Below the pieces are notes generated by a model. That model was not told the origin of the DNA. It did not search any database and saw only the letters and a list, made by a program, of their open reading frames with translations. Source: an uncultured Porphyromonadaceae bacterium (GTDB lineage Bacteria; Bacteroidota; Bacteroidia; Bacteroidales; Muribaculaceae). From it: 22,487 bases of DNA. Every line of letters starts with the position of its first letter. Position 1 is the stretch's first letter. The stretch lies in NCBI GenBank assembly GCA_905193485.1, contig CAJJOX010000008.1:1-22487 (forward strand). The letters run 5' to 3'. Below are positions 16,409 through 22,487 of this stretch, one piece after another. Both the position numbers and the translations under genes were made by a program.

Positions 16409-17626
16409 TCAGATACTGAATTCCTCAATGTCAGAAGCGGCCATGTCATCACCTGGCAGGTCGTCGAATGTTTCGTTAGCGTCGACCGAATCGGTGACTG
16501 TCGACACATAATCGTCATCGTCGAGCACTTCGACCACATCATAGTCCTCATCATCGAGATCAAGCACTACGGCATCATCGTCAATCACCTCCGGCACATA
16601 GGCCTCCTCATCGTCGGCTGTAATCACCTCCACAACATCCGATTCGGGATCATAATCCCCGGAGGGAACACCCTCTTCGGGAAGCACGGCCTGATCGGCT
16701 GCCACTGCATCGGCAAGCACGGCCGCGGCGTCATCGGTCAGCGTGACATTGCCGTCGAAATCGATTACGATGGCGTTGACTCCGGCATTCTCCACGAGTT
16801 CGGTGTCGACCATGGCCAGCAGCTGACCCTGGTTGTCGACCACCGGAGTGAGGTTGCCGTCGGGATAATAGGCCACCGAATCGCCGGTCACGGCCTCGAC
16901 AAGCATCACATACACGCGGCCGTCGGCATCCGTGGCGACATCATAAGGCGCTGCGGGGACATCCTCGACAACAAACGTCACATCGCCCGTATTGCTCCAG
17001 TCATGGTTGGAAAACGATTCACGATATTCAACGGGAAGACTGTTCCATTCGTCGGCATAATAGGTGCCGAACACTCCGCCATGCCATGCGAAGATTCCGT
17101 GAGGGCCTACTTCTGCACGGGCCGATGAGAAAGCCTGTGCGAACGACATGCTGTCGTCGGGCGTAAATGCCACGCCCACTTCATCAAATGTTTCCGGCAG
17201 ATAGATGGCCGATCCGTAGGAATGAAGATTATCCTGTTGATCCGGTGTCAGATCGGGGTGCTCCGCCGGTGTGCCGGCAGGCTCGGTCGTATCCGACACG
17301 GGAGCGTCATGGGCGCCAGATGCGGTTTCGGCCGCCGATGTCCCGGCGACTGACGATGCTGCCGCATCGCCGTTCTGGCCGTCGACCGGCGGGAACGTCA
17401 CCTTATCCTCGCTCATACCCGGGGCACGGGTATAGGCGCTGATACCGGCAGCTCCGGCTATGCCGGCAAGAACGCCGAGCGTGCCGAGAGCGATCACCTT
17501 GCCCGATGTGTTGGACGATGATTTTTTTACGGGATGTACGGTTGTCGTTGTCTGGCGTGGAGGAAGATTATACTGGGTCTTTTCTTCGTCAAGACCGTTG
17601 TTGATTGTTGTCTGGTTGGTAGTCAT
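16409..17626 (-). CDS. Single-pass protein with Thr-rich tail and acidic far end
   Basis: I do not recognise a named family in this 405-residue protein. The N-terminal 45 residues are polar and Thr-rich (EEKTQYNLPPRQTTTTVHPV, then KKSSSN). A Gly/Ala-rich span follows, VIALGTLGVLAGIAGAAGISAY at about 44-65. A Pro/Ala/Asp linker (70-135) precedes a compact region of about 140-300 that includes ARAEVGPHGIFAWHGGVFGTYYADEW (170-195 in two adjacent parts), then an Asp/Glu-rich tail (about 318-405). The basic residues before the span suggest the Thr-rich tail is cytoplasmic and the rest outside. Lying among kinase, phosphatase and FHA genes, the tail is a plausible phosphorylation target; this is inference. 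It has its own TATATTTG promoter box about 33 nt upstream. Confidence 0.75.
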   Translation of the reverse strand: MTTNQTTINNGLDEEKTQYNLPPRQTTTTVHPVKKSSSNTSGKVIALGTLGVLAGIAGAAGISAYTRAPGMSEDKVTFPPVDGQNGDAAASSVAGTSAAETASGAHDAPVSDTTEPAGTPAEHPDLTPDQQDNLHSYGSAIYLPETFDEVGVAFTPDDSMSFAQAFSSARAEVGPHGIFAWHGGVFGTYYADEWNSLPVEYRESFSNHDWSNTGDVTFVVEDVPAAPYDVATDADGRVYVMLVEAVTGDSVAYYPDGNLTPVVDNQGQLLAMVDTELVENAGVNAIVIDFDGNVTLTDDAAAVLADAVAADQAVLPEEGVPSGDYDPESDVVEVITADDEEAYVPEVIDDDAVVLDLDDEDYDVVEVLDDDDYVSTVTDSVDANETFDDLPGDDMAASDIEEFSI

Positions 17627-17658
17627 AGTCGGAAAGATTTTTATTATTTTTTATGCTG

Positions 17659-17666
17659 CAAATATA
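17659..17666 (-). promoter_or_regulatory. Putative -7 element of the acidic membrane protein gene
   Basis: The minus strand reads TATATTTG, followed by GC, 33 nt before the ATG at 17626, in a 175-nt gap. A properly spaced -33 box was not seen. Confidence 0.5.
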
Positions 17667-17801
17667 ACATGATTGGCCATCGCCTGCATCATTCAAAAAT
17701 TGTTCTTGTGACAAAATGCCTGCTTTTTGTGACGAAATGCTTTATTTGCAGCGATGCTTCCTGGACATCGGTTTTTCAGTCTGAATTCCGTCCGGGCGGC
17801 A

Positions 17802-18515
17802 TCAGGCGAATTTACGCTTGCAATAAGGGCACATACCCTTGGCACGCAATTGTTTATAGCTTTTACCCTGCCATGAGCTGCGGCACTGCGGATCGGGGCA
17901 CACATATGTGCGGGCATAGAAATCGTCCTGTAGCTCCTGTCGTTTTTTCATCTGCTTCTTGCCATAGGTGGCCGACCATTTGTTGGCCATGATAAACAGA
18001 AACAGTGTGATGATCGCGCCGCCAACGCCTATAGCCGCCTTGAGATGATCGGGCACCACAACGGCAAGAACCGATGTGATCACACCCAAAGCCATGCCCG
18101 GACCCATCCTGATCATCATCATGTTGGTCTGCAGTCCGGTCTGCATATCGGCTATGCGATCCTGAAAACGGTCATACTCGGTTTCGAGAGCCGCCACTTT
18201 CCTGTTGTATTCCTCATCCGACATCGGAAGCGAATCCTGGGCTTCCCTGATCCGGCCCATCAGATCCTTCACGCGCACGGCATAACCCGATACGCCTCCG
18301 AGTCTGATCTCATCCGTGGCGTTCACAAGCTTGCGGCGCACCGGCATGCCATTGACAAATGTGCCGTTGGTCGAATCCAGATCAACAAGCTCTATGCTGT
18401 CGTCATCACGCACCACCACTTTCGCATGGCGTTTGCTGACCATTTTTTCCGTGCAGGGCACCTGGAAATTGCCCGGCGACACGGAGCGGCCTATTTCTAT
18501 TTCAAGTGTTGCCAT
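17802..18515 (-). CDS. FHA domain, two-TM, zinc-ribbon protein
   Basis: This 237-residue protein begins directly with an FHA domain (about 1-85): IGRS (8-11), VSKRHAKV (26-33) and DLDSTNGTFVNG (45-56) hold the phosphothreonine-binding residues. Residues 86-130 are helical and charged, probably coiled coil. Two hydrophobic segments follow at about 137-155 and 158-176 (GMALGVITSVLAVVV and AIGVGGAIITLFLFIMA). A basic stretch leads to a C-terminal zinc ribbon with Cys206/Cys211 and Cys229/Cys232. Both ends should be cytoplasmic, so the FHA domain is tethered to the membrane. It lies 39 nt after the LytTR gene and is probably co-transcribed with it. It mirrors the 15548-16291 protein but with FHA and zinc ribbon in reverse order. 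Confidence 0.88.
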   Translation of the reverse strand: MATLEIEIGRSVSPGNFQVPCTEKMVSKRHAKVVVRDDDSIELVDLDSTNGTFVNGMPVRRKLVNATDEIRLGGVSGYAVRVKDLMGRIREAQDSLPMSDEEYNRKVAALETEYDRFQDRIADMQTGLQTNMMMIRMGPGMALGVITSVLAVVVPDHLKAAIGVGGAIITLFLFIMANKWSATYGKKQMKKRQELQDDFYARTYVCPDPQCRSSWQGKSYKQLRAKGMCPYCKRKFA

Positions 18516-18554
18516 AAAATATAGCGGATCTATTATGTGTTTACTCTGTTTCCT

Positions 18555-18917
18555 TTATTTTTCCCTTACGAAAAGCGAGCGGAGATTGCGGAGGGCGTCA
18601 TATGACATCTTCAGGGCATAGACCGTTGTCGAGCCCGGCACCATCAGACGAAGCATCCGCTTCGAAAGGTCGATATTGTAGATATATGTCAGATTGATGA
18701 TATGCGACTTGCCTATCCGCGCAAATTTCCGCGCATCGTCGCCCAGCGTATCGGCAAGATACTTCTGCATCTTCTGCAGCGAAAACGTAAACGCCAGCTT
18801 CTGACCCGTCGCCATTTGCATAAATGTGTAATTCTTATCAGCCTCAAAATAGACAATCTGGTCGAGAGCTATCCTATAGAATTCATCACGGGTATTGAAA
18901 TAAAGGTATCGGGCCAT
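18555..18917 (-). CDS. LytTR-domain DNA-binding protein without receiver
   Basis: These 120 residues are essentially one LytTR domain: RIALDQIVYFEADKNYTFMQ (about 15-34), then FTFSLQKMQKYLAD and RKFARIGKSHIINLTYIYNID (about 63-83), typical of the family. No receiver domain precedes it, unlike LytR/AlgR response regulators. LytTR domains bind short direct repeats near promoters. Control here might come through phosphorylation or interaction with the kinase/FHA proteins (inference). It is first in a two-gene unit with the FHA/two-TM gene, about 40 nt downstream of a TATCTTTG promoter box. Confidence 0.88.
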   Translation of the reverse strand: MARYLYFNTRDEFYRIALDQIVYFEADKNYTFMQMATGQKLAFTFSLQKMQKYLADTLGDDARKFARIGKSHIINLTYIYNIDLSKRMLRLMVPGSTTVYALKMSYDALRNLRSLFVREK

Positions 18918-18955
18918 AGACTCAATGTATTCCTGATTGGTTTTATATATTTTTA

Positions 18956-18963
18956 CAAAGATA
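18956..18963 (-). promoter_or_regulatory. Putative -7 element of the LytTR gene
   Basis: The minus strand reads TATCTTTG, matching TAnnTTTG, 39 nt before the LytTR ATG. The -33 region is poorly conserved. The surrounding gap (18918-19132) is AT-rich and shows no gene or obvious terminator. Confidence 0.5.
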
Positions 18964-19132
18964 CTCTTTTTTAAACACCAGTCCCCGTTAATATATCTTA
19001 AAAACCCAATCCCAAATACTCGTTCTCATATTTACCTAATCTTTACATCCCTGTTTCGCATAGTTATAATATTCCTGTTAAATAAAAATCAATTATTGAT
19101 ATTATTCAATAGTCATAAAGGACAAAATGGCA

Positions 19133-19726
19133 TCATAAATCTGACTTGTCAGCCTCACCATAATCAACTTTTATATTGAGGTAACTAAGCCAAAAAAACA
19201 ATACTGCGACTATAACGCTGGCAATAGCCCAACTACACGGCATACTTGACATAGATGAACCTGTATGAAAACTTTTAAACCAGCCAATCAAATATATCAA
19301 AGTAAGAAATAAGGCAAAAATTCCACCAATACCAAACAAAGTTCGCATTGTTTCTCCGAAATAACGAACCTTACCATACCTCCTTCTAAAGGACACTATC
19401 TCAGCCTCGTACGGATTAGTGGAATAATATTGAGCGCAAACATTAGCATACGCATCTTCAAGCCAATCCATATCACGTTGCACAAAAAGGCTCATTATGC
19501 CACCGATCTCAGGAGAAGCTGTACCACCTATTTCACCGCTTCCATTATCAAAATGGAATCTTATCCAATTAAACGCGTCTTTTTTCATAATCAGATTATC
19601 CCGGTACCTTTCAACCTTACATTCGGGATAATAAAGCTCTATTATAGCTCCGACTCGATCCAAATCGTGTTGGATTGACTGCTCAAATTCATTCATAATA
19701 TTGATATTATTTATTATCATTATCAT
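19133..19726 (-). CDS. Uncharacterised two-TM protein downstream of the kinase
   Basis: No family was recognised for this 197-residue protein. The first 120 residues are soluble-looking, with a GEIGGTASPEIGGIMSLFVQ segment. Two hydrophobic spans follow, about 129-147 (LFGIGGIFALFLTLIYLIGWF) and 164-182 (WAIASVIVAVLFFWLSYL), with a short acidic C-terminus. The start at 19726 overlaps the kinase stop as ATGA, like other couplings in this window. The first ten codons are, however, AT-rich and simple (MIMIINNINI), and the ATG at 19696 (MNEFEQSIQ) is a real alternative. Coupling to the kinase means that loss of kinase translation would probably lower this gene too, through polarity. Confidence 0.7.
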   Translation of the reverse strand: MIMIINNINIMNEFEQSIQHDLDRVGAIIELYYPECKVERYRDNLIMKKDAFNWIRFHFDNGSGEIGGTASPEIGGIMSLFVQRDMDWLEDAYANVCAQYYSTNPYEAEIVSFRRRYGKVRYFGETMRTLFGIGGIFALFLTLIYLIGWFKSFHTGSSMSSMPCSWAIASVIVAVLFFWLSYLNIKVDYGEADKSDL

Positions 19727-21061
19727 CTAAACATTGCTCTTATAAACACGTAAACGACAGCCAAAAGCATCGCACCAAATAAAAAGACCCAGAATCTCAT
19801 AAGGCCGGATAGTTTTGCCTGCTTTCTGATCTTATGTCTCAATTGCTCCATGATCCCCCTACAATAGTCGAGATTGCGATTAAGCCTTACATTTTCAAGA
19901 CATTCATCATAAGCTTCGCGATATAACCCAGTGGAGATATAACCCTCCACCTTCTTTTTCAATTGTTCCAATTCCCAATAATCTTTCGAAACTGAAGCAT
20001 TTGGTGAAGCATTTGGCGACTTGTTTGAATCTTTTTGCCTATGCGTTTTAGTGGATTTTGATTGCTTCCCTTGTTCTGTGTTCCTATTTTTCGATACGGA
20101 CTGTCTTATCGGGTTACTCTCATTGCTGCAGAACCACACGCAGAGGAGTGTCGAATCGCGTTGCGTACGGTCCAGACGCATCGATCGGCATATCGCTTCG
20201 ATACAGTATTCCGATGCACGGCCCGTCAGATCGCGACGGATAATATGCTCCGTGATCTCGAATGCTTTTGGCGGTATGGATCCCGTCAGGCAGTACATCG
20301 CAGTGGCCGCAATAGCATACATGTCGGCCATAGGCGAAAACTCCGTAATTCCCGCATACTGCTCGGCCGGAGCAAATCCGGCCGAACAGGCTATCATGTT
20401 CAGTCGGGTCGTCGGACTCCCGTCATCATTGTAATGCTTGGTGAGCCCGAAGTCGATCAGCACCGGTCGCATTTCGCCATCCTCCTTCTGCTGCAACATT
20501 ATGTTTGTCGGCTTGATGTCGAGATGTGTCGTTCTGAATGAATGAAGCTCACTGACGGCATCCATTACCGGCCGAAGCAACGCACGCGTTTCATCTTCCG
20601 TCAGACGGCCTTTCAATTTCACATAGTCCGACAACGACGGTCCGTCGATATATTCCATCACATAATAGACCGTCCCGTTGGCTTCAAACACCTCGTTGAT
20701 ACAAACTATATTCCGATGATGAATCCCGAGCCGCTGGAGTCGGGTGGCCTCTTTTAAGAAACTGCGTTTGGCATCCTCCACCCATCCGGCCTGAGAGCCG
20801 CTGTACACCATCTGTCGGGTAGACGCGTCGCGTTCACACATCTCCGACGGGAAAAATTCCTTCATGGCAAAAGAAGTGCGCACTGTGATATTGCCCACTC
20901 TCACTTCGCCGGTCACATGATATGTTATTCCGAATCCCCCCTGGCCAAGCACCTTTTCAACACGATATTTCCGCTCGGCACTCTTCAGTTCAAACCCTAC
21001 AGGCAGCGCAACCCGCTGTACATCAGTCCGTTGCCTATCAGATGGGGGGGGTAAAATTCAT
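19723..21061 (-). CDS. PknB-like Ser/Thr kinase, frame broken by a C8 tract near its start
   Basis: The kinase domain is open from 21057 to the stop at 19723. Landmarks, numbered for the restored 445-residue form, are the Gly-rich loop VLGQGGFGITY (37-47), AMKEFFP with ATP-binding Lys67, HLDIKPTNIM with catalytic Asp181 (HLD replaces HRD), DFG Asp203 and FAPAEQY (229-235). A Lys/Ser-rich linker includes an SPNA-SPNA tandem, and a C-terminal membrane anchor follows (about 421-443, FWVFLFGAMLLAVVYVFI). The only in-frame start present is a GTG at 20952 inside the Gly-rich loop, which would remove beta-strand 1. The ATG at 21061, 20 nt from a good promoter, is one base out of frame because of eight Cs; with seven it reads MNFTPPSDRQRTDVQRVALP and on through a canonical LPVGFEL...RKYRVEKVLGQGG N-lobe. 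I infer phase variation or a tract error. Confidence 0.88.
21044..21051 (-). repeat. C8 homopolymer in the kinase 5' coding region (putative slippage tract)
   Basis: Eight Gs on the plus strand (eight Cs in the mRNA sense) occupy codons 4-6 after the ATG at 21061. Distance from that ATG to the kinase-frame GTG at 20952 is 109 nt, one more than a multiple of three. Seven or ten Cs restore the frame. Eight give a 7-residue peptide (MNFTPPI) and nine stop after 21 residues. Confidence 0.8.
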
Positions 21062-21080
21062 ATTTAATCCATTTAGATCA

Positions 21081-21112
21081 CAAAGTTAACCCATTCACTC
21101 CAAACATCCAAA
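21081..21112 (-). promoter_or_regulatory. Promoter of the Ser/Thr kinase gene
   Basis: On the minus strand, TTTG (21109-21112), a 20-nt spacer and TAACTTTG (21081-21088) match the Bacteroidetes -33/-7 consensus well. The predicted transcript starts roughly 15 nt before the ATG at 21061, supporting that codon as the intended start. Confidence 0.7.
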
Positions 21113-21136
21113 TATCTCCCCGCCTTTTTCTAAAAG

Positions 21137-21178
21137 AGTCGCTCGAAAGTCGCTCAAAATCACAGAAGTCGCTCGAAA
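21137..21178. repeat. Three AGTCGCTC direct repeats upstream of the kinase promoter
   Basis: AGTCGCTCGAAA occurs at 21137-21148 and 21167-21178, and AGTCGCTCAAAA at 21148-21159. Start-to-start spacings are 11 and 19 nt. They lie about 25-65 nt upstream of the -33 box, a typical activator position. Short direct repeats about one helical turn apart suit a LytTR protein such as that at 18555-18917, but the match is inferred. Confidence 0.6.
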
Positions 21179-21217
21179 TTCACTCTCTAATGACCCTAAG
21201 GCCCTTAAAGTCCTTTA

Positions 21218-21226
21218 CCCCCCCCC
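21218..21226 (+). repeat. C9 homopolymer between tsf terminator and kinase promoter
   Basis: Nine Cs preceded by TTTA. With the G8 at 21044-21051 followed by TAAA, they form a 12-bp inverted repeat (GGGGGGGGTAAA against TTTACCCCCCCC) about 160 nt apart, flanking the kinase promoter and the AGTCGCTC repeats. Confidence 0.6.
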
Positions 21227-21228
21227 TC

Positions 21229-21276
21229 AAAACAAAAGCGGTGCATCAAAACACACTGGCTTTGACACACCGCTTT
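21229..21276 (-). terminator. Rho-independent terminator of tsf
   Basis: AAAGCGGTG (21235-21243) pairs exactly with CACCGCTTT (21268-21276), with inner TCAAA/TTTGA pairing. On the minus strand the hairpin is followed by TTTTGTTTT. It lies about 60 nt past the tsf stop. Confidence 0.88.
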
Positions 21277-21334
21277 CGTATTTGCGGCAGGTGTCCGCTA
21301 CAGACCGGAAGGCCTACAGCGAACGCACCCGTTA

Positions 21335-22327
21335 TTAATCCTGATTGAGGTTGACGCGCTTGAATTCTACGGCAACCAGACCTTTCTGAGCTTTTTCGAG
21401 ATACTGGCCGATGGTGAGCGTAGCATCCTTGACAAATTCCTGTTCGAGAAGACAGTTCTCTTTGAAGAACTTGTTGACACGGCCCTTGGCGATATTTTCC
21501 ATCATCTGCTGAGGCAGATTGGCGGCCTTGGCCTCGGCTGCTTCCTTCATGATCTGACGGCCTTTTTCTGCCTCTTCGGCTGTGATCCAACCCTTCGACA
21601 TATTGGATTCGATGTGATCTTCCGAGTCGAAGTGATTGGGGTTGAGACCGTTCTTTTTCAGAGCGGCTTCAACTGCCTTGCGGATCTGCTCTTCACGGGT
21701 CTTGTCGATGGCCACGTTGTATTCCGTTTCGACAACCTGGGCGGGAACGCTGTCACGATCGACAGCCACGGGATTCATCGAAGCGACCTGCATGGCCACG
21801 TCGCGGCCCACCTGATAGTCCACGCCTTCGAGGTTGAAGCCCACGATAGTGGCGAGCTTGTTGCCCTGATGGTTATAGGAAGTTGTCGAGGGAGCTTTGA
21901 TGAATTCATAGGCGCCGAGTTCCATCTTTTCGCCGGTCTTGCCGCTTTCCTCAACGATGAGGTCGGCGATGGTCTGGCCGTCGAGCACGATAGCTTTGAG
22001 TTCGTCGATCGAAGCAGGCTTTTCAGCCATGGCGGCGTCGAGGATTTTCTTGGTAAGGTCAACGAAACCGGCGTTCTTGGCCACGAAGTCAGTCTCGCAT
22101 TTGAGAGCGACGATAGCGGCGAATTCGCCTTCGTTTTTCGAGAGGACGCAGCCTTCGGAGGCCTGGCGGTCTTCACGTTTGGCAGCTACTGCCTGACCCT
22201 TCTTGCGGAGAATCTCGACAGCGGCTTCAATGTCGCCGTTGGTTTCGGCGAGCGCTTTTTTGCAGTCCATCAGGCCGGCGCTAGTGAGGTGGCGCAGCTT
22301 GGTGATTTCTGCCATTGTTACTGCCAT
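21335..22327 (-). CDS. tsf: Translation elongation factor Ts
   Basis: EF-Ts exchanges GDP for GTP on EF-Tu. The 330-residue protein has the N-terminal UBA-like domain with ITKLRHLTSAGLMDCKKALA (8-27) and GDIEAAVEILRKKGQAVAAK, then the core ALKCETDFVAKN motif that contacts EF-Tu. Repeated core subdomains follow. The start at 22327 (MAVTMAEITKLR) fits Bacteroidetes EF-Ts; an ATG four codons in would correspond to the shorter start of other phyla. It follows the rpsB-like gene by 40 nt and ends in a strong terminator, giving the classic rpsB-tsf unit. Confidence 0.97.
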   Translation of the reverse strand: MAVTMAEITKLRHLTSAGLMDCKKALAETNGDIEAAVEILRKKGQAVAAKREDRQASEGCVLSKNEGEFAAIVALKCETDFVAKNAGFVDLTKKILDAAMAEKPASIDELKAIVLDGQTIADLIVEESGKTGEKMELGAYEFIKAPSTTSYNHQGNKLATIVGFNLEGVDYQVGRDVAMQVASMNPVAVDRDSVPAQVVETEYNVAIDKTREEQIRKAVEAALKKNGLNPNHFDSEDHIESNMSKGWITAEEAEKGRQIMKEAAEAKAANLPQQMMENIAKGRVNKFFKENCLLEQEFVKDATLTIGQYLEKAQKGLVAVEFKRVNLNQD

Positions 22328-22367
22328 ATCTTATTAATGTGTGTTAAGATGTTTTTTAATGATTTGA

Positions 22368-22487
22368 TTATTCTGCTGCGGGAGCTTCGGTTGCAGGAGC
22401 CTCAGTTGCGGGAGCTTCTGCTGCGGGAGCCTCAGCCTCGGACATGGCAGAGAGGCTCACGCGACGGCGCGCCCGACGGGGGGAGGG
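22368..22487 (-). CDS. rpsB: Probable 30S ribosomal protein S2, C-terminal end (partial)
   Basis: Only the last 39 codons are present; the gene enters from the right edge. It starts basic (RRARRRVSLSAM) and ends in four near-identical five-residue units, APAAE-APATE-APATE-APAAE, coded by 15-nt repeats. Identity rests on position: a gene 40 nt upstream of tsf on the same strand is rpsB in most bacteria, and Bacteroidetes S2 proteins often carry extra C-terminal tails. The tail itself cannot prove it. Confidence 0.6.
   Translation of the reverse strand, partial: PSPRRARRRVSLSAMSEAEAPAAEAPATEAPATEAPAAE

Noticed and set aside
16379..17128. Plus-strand His/Ile-rich open frame of 249 codons
   Set aside because: Antisense of the Asp/Glu/Val-rich tail of the acidic membrane protein, which explains its strange composition.
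20110..20185. Possible frameshift at the end of the kinase domain, where the usual RPQS-like motif is replaced by RTQRDST
   Set aside because: No alternative frame restores a clear family motif, and the linker and membrane anchor continue in the current frame.
21137..21185. Possible CRISPR-like array
   Set aside because: Repeats are only about 12 nt with 0-7 nt between them, and no cas genes are nearby; operator-type repeats fit better.

Overview
The window looks like chromosome from a gut-type Bacteroidales, most likely a Muribaculaceae-like lineage (family assignment is inference). The signs are TAnnTTTG-type -7 promoter elements ahead of several genes, a Rho factor with a very long disordered N-terminal insert, an rpsB-tsf pair, a DUF4831-like secreted protein, and minus-strand operons tied together by 4-nt ATGA overlaps. 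Nearly everything is on the minus strand except nnr, the DUF4831 gene and a small zinc-ribbon gene.

Layout. (1) 1-3700 is accessory: the N-terminal part of a HAD-like hydrolase cut by the window edge, a 74-residue C-terminal stub of a CatB-like hexapeptide acetyltransferase, a hipB-hipA toxin-antitoxin pair lying directly against that stub, a gene-poor AT-rich stretch, and a small zinc-ribbon membrane protein. (2) 3750-6190 holds rho with its terminator, leader and promoter. (3) 6320-10925 is a minus-strand operon hpt-adk-proC-proB-proA, joining purine salvage and adenylate kinase to the complete glutamate-to-proline pathway. It starts with a roughly 200-nt leader that can form long-range pairings. 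(4) 10957-13768 is the divergent nnr-DUF4831 unit, ending in a bidirectional terminator. (5) 13805-21061 is a signalling island: Ser/Thr kinase, two-TM protein, LytTR-domain DNA-binding protein, FHA/two-TM/zinc-ribbon protein, single-pass protein with a Thr-rich tail and an acidic far end, double-zinc-ribbon/FHA protein, membrane-anchored PP2C phosphatase and a small single-pass protein. (6) 21229-22487 is tsf with its terminator and the 3' end of a gene that is by position rpsB.

Main discovery candidate. The kinase's only credible start codon (ATG at 21061, just downstream of a good promoter) is out of frame with the kinase domain because of a run of eight C residues four codons in. Seven (or ten) Cs would give an uninterrupted 445-residue kinase with a canonical N-lobe. 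The whole phospho-signalling island could therefore be under homopolymer slippage control, with this copy in the OFF phase; a sequencing error in the tract is the main alternative. Three AGTCGCTC direct repeats upstream of the kinase promoter are candidate operator sites, possibly for the LytTR protein of the same island. The island as a kinase/phosphatase/FHA/LytTR circuit is the best candidate for an undescribed system here.
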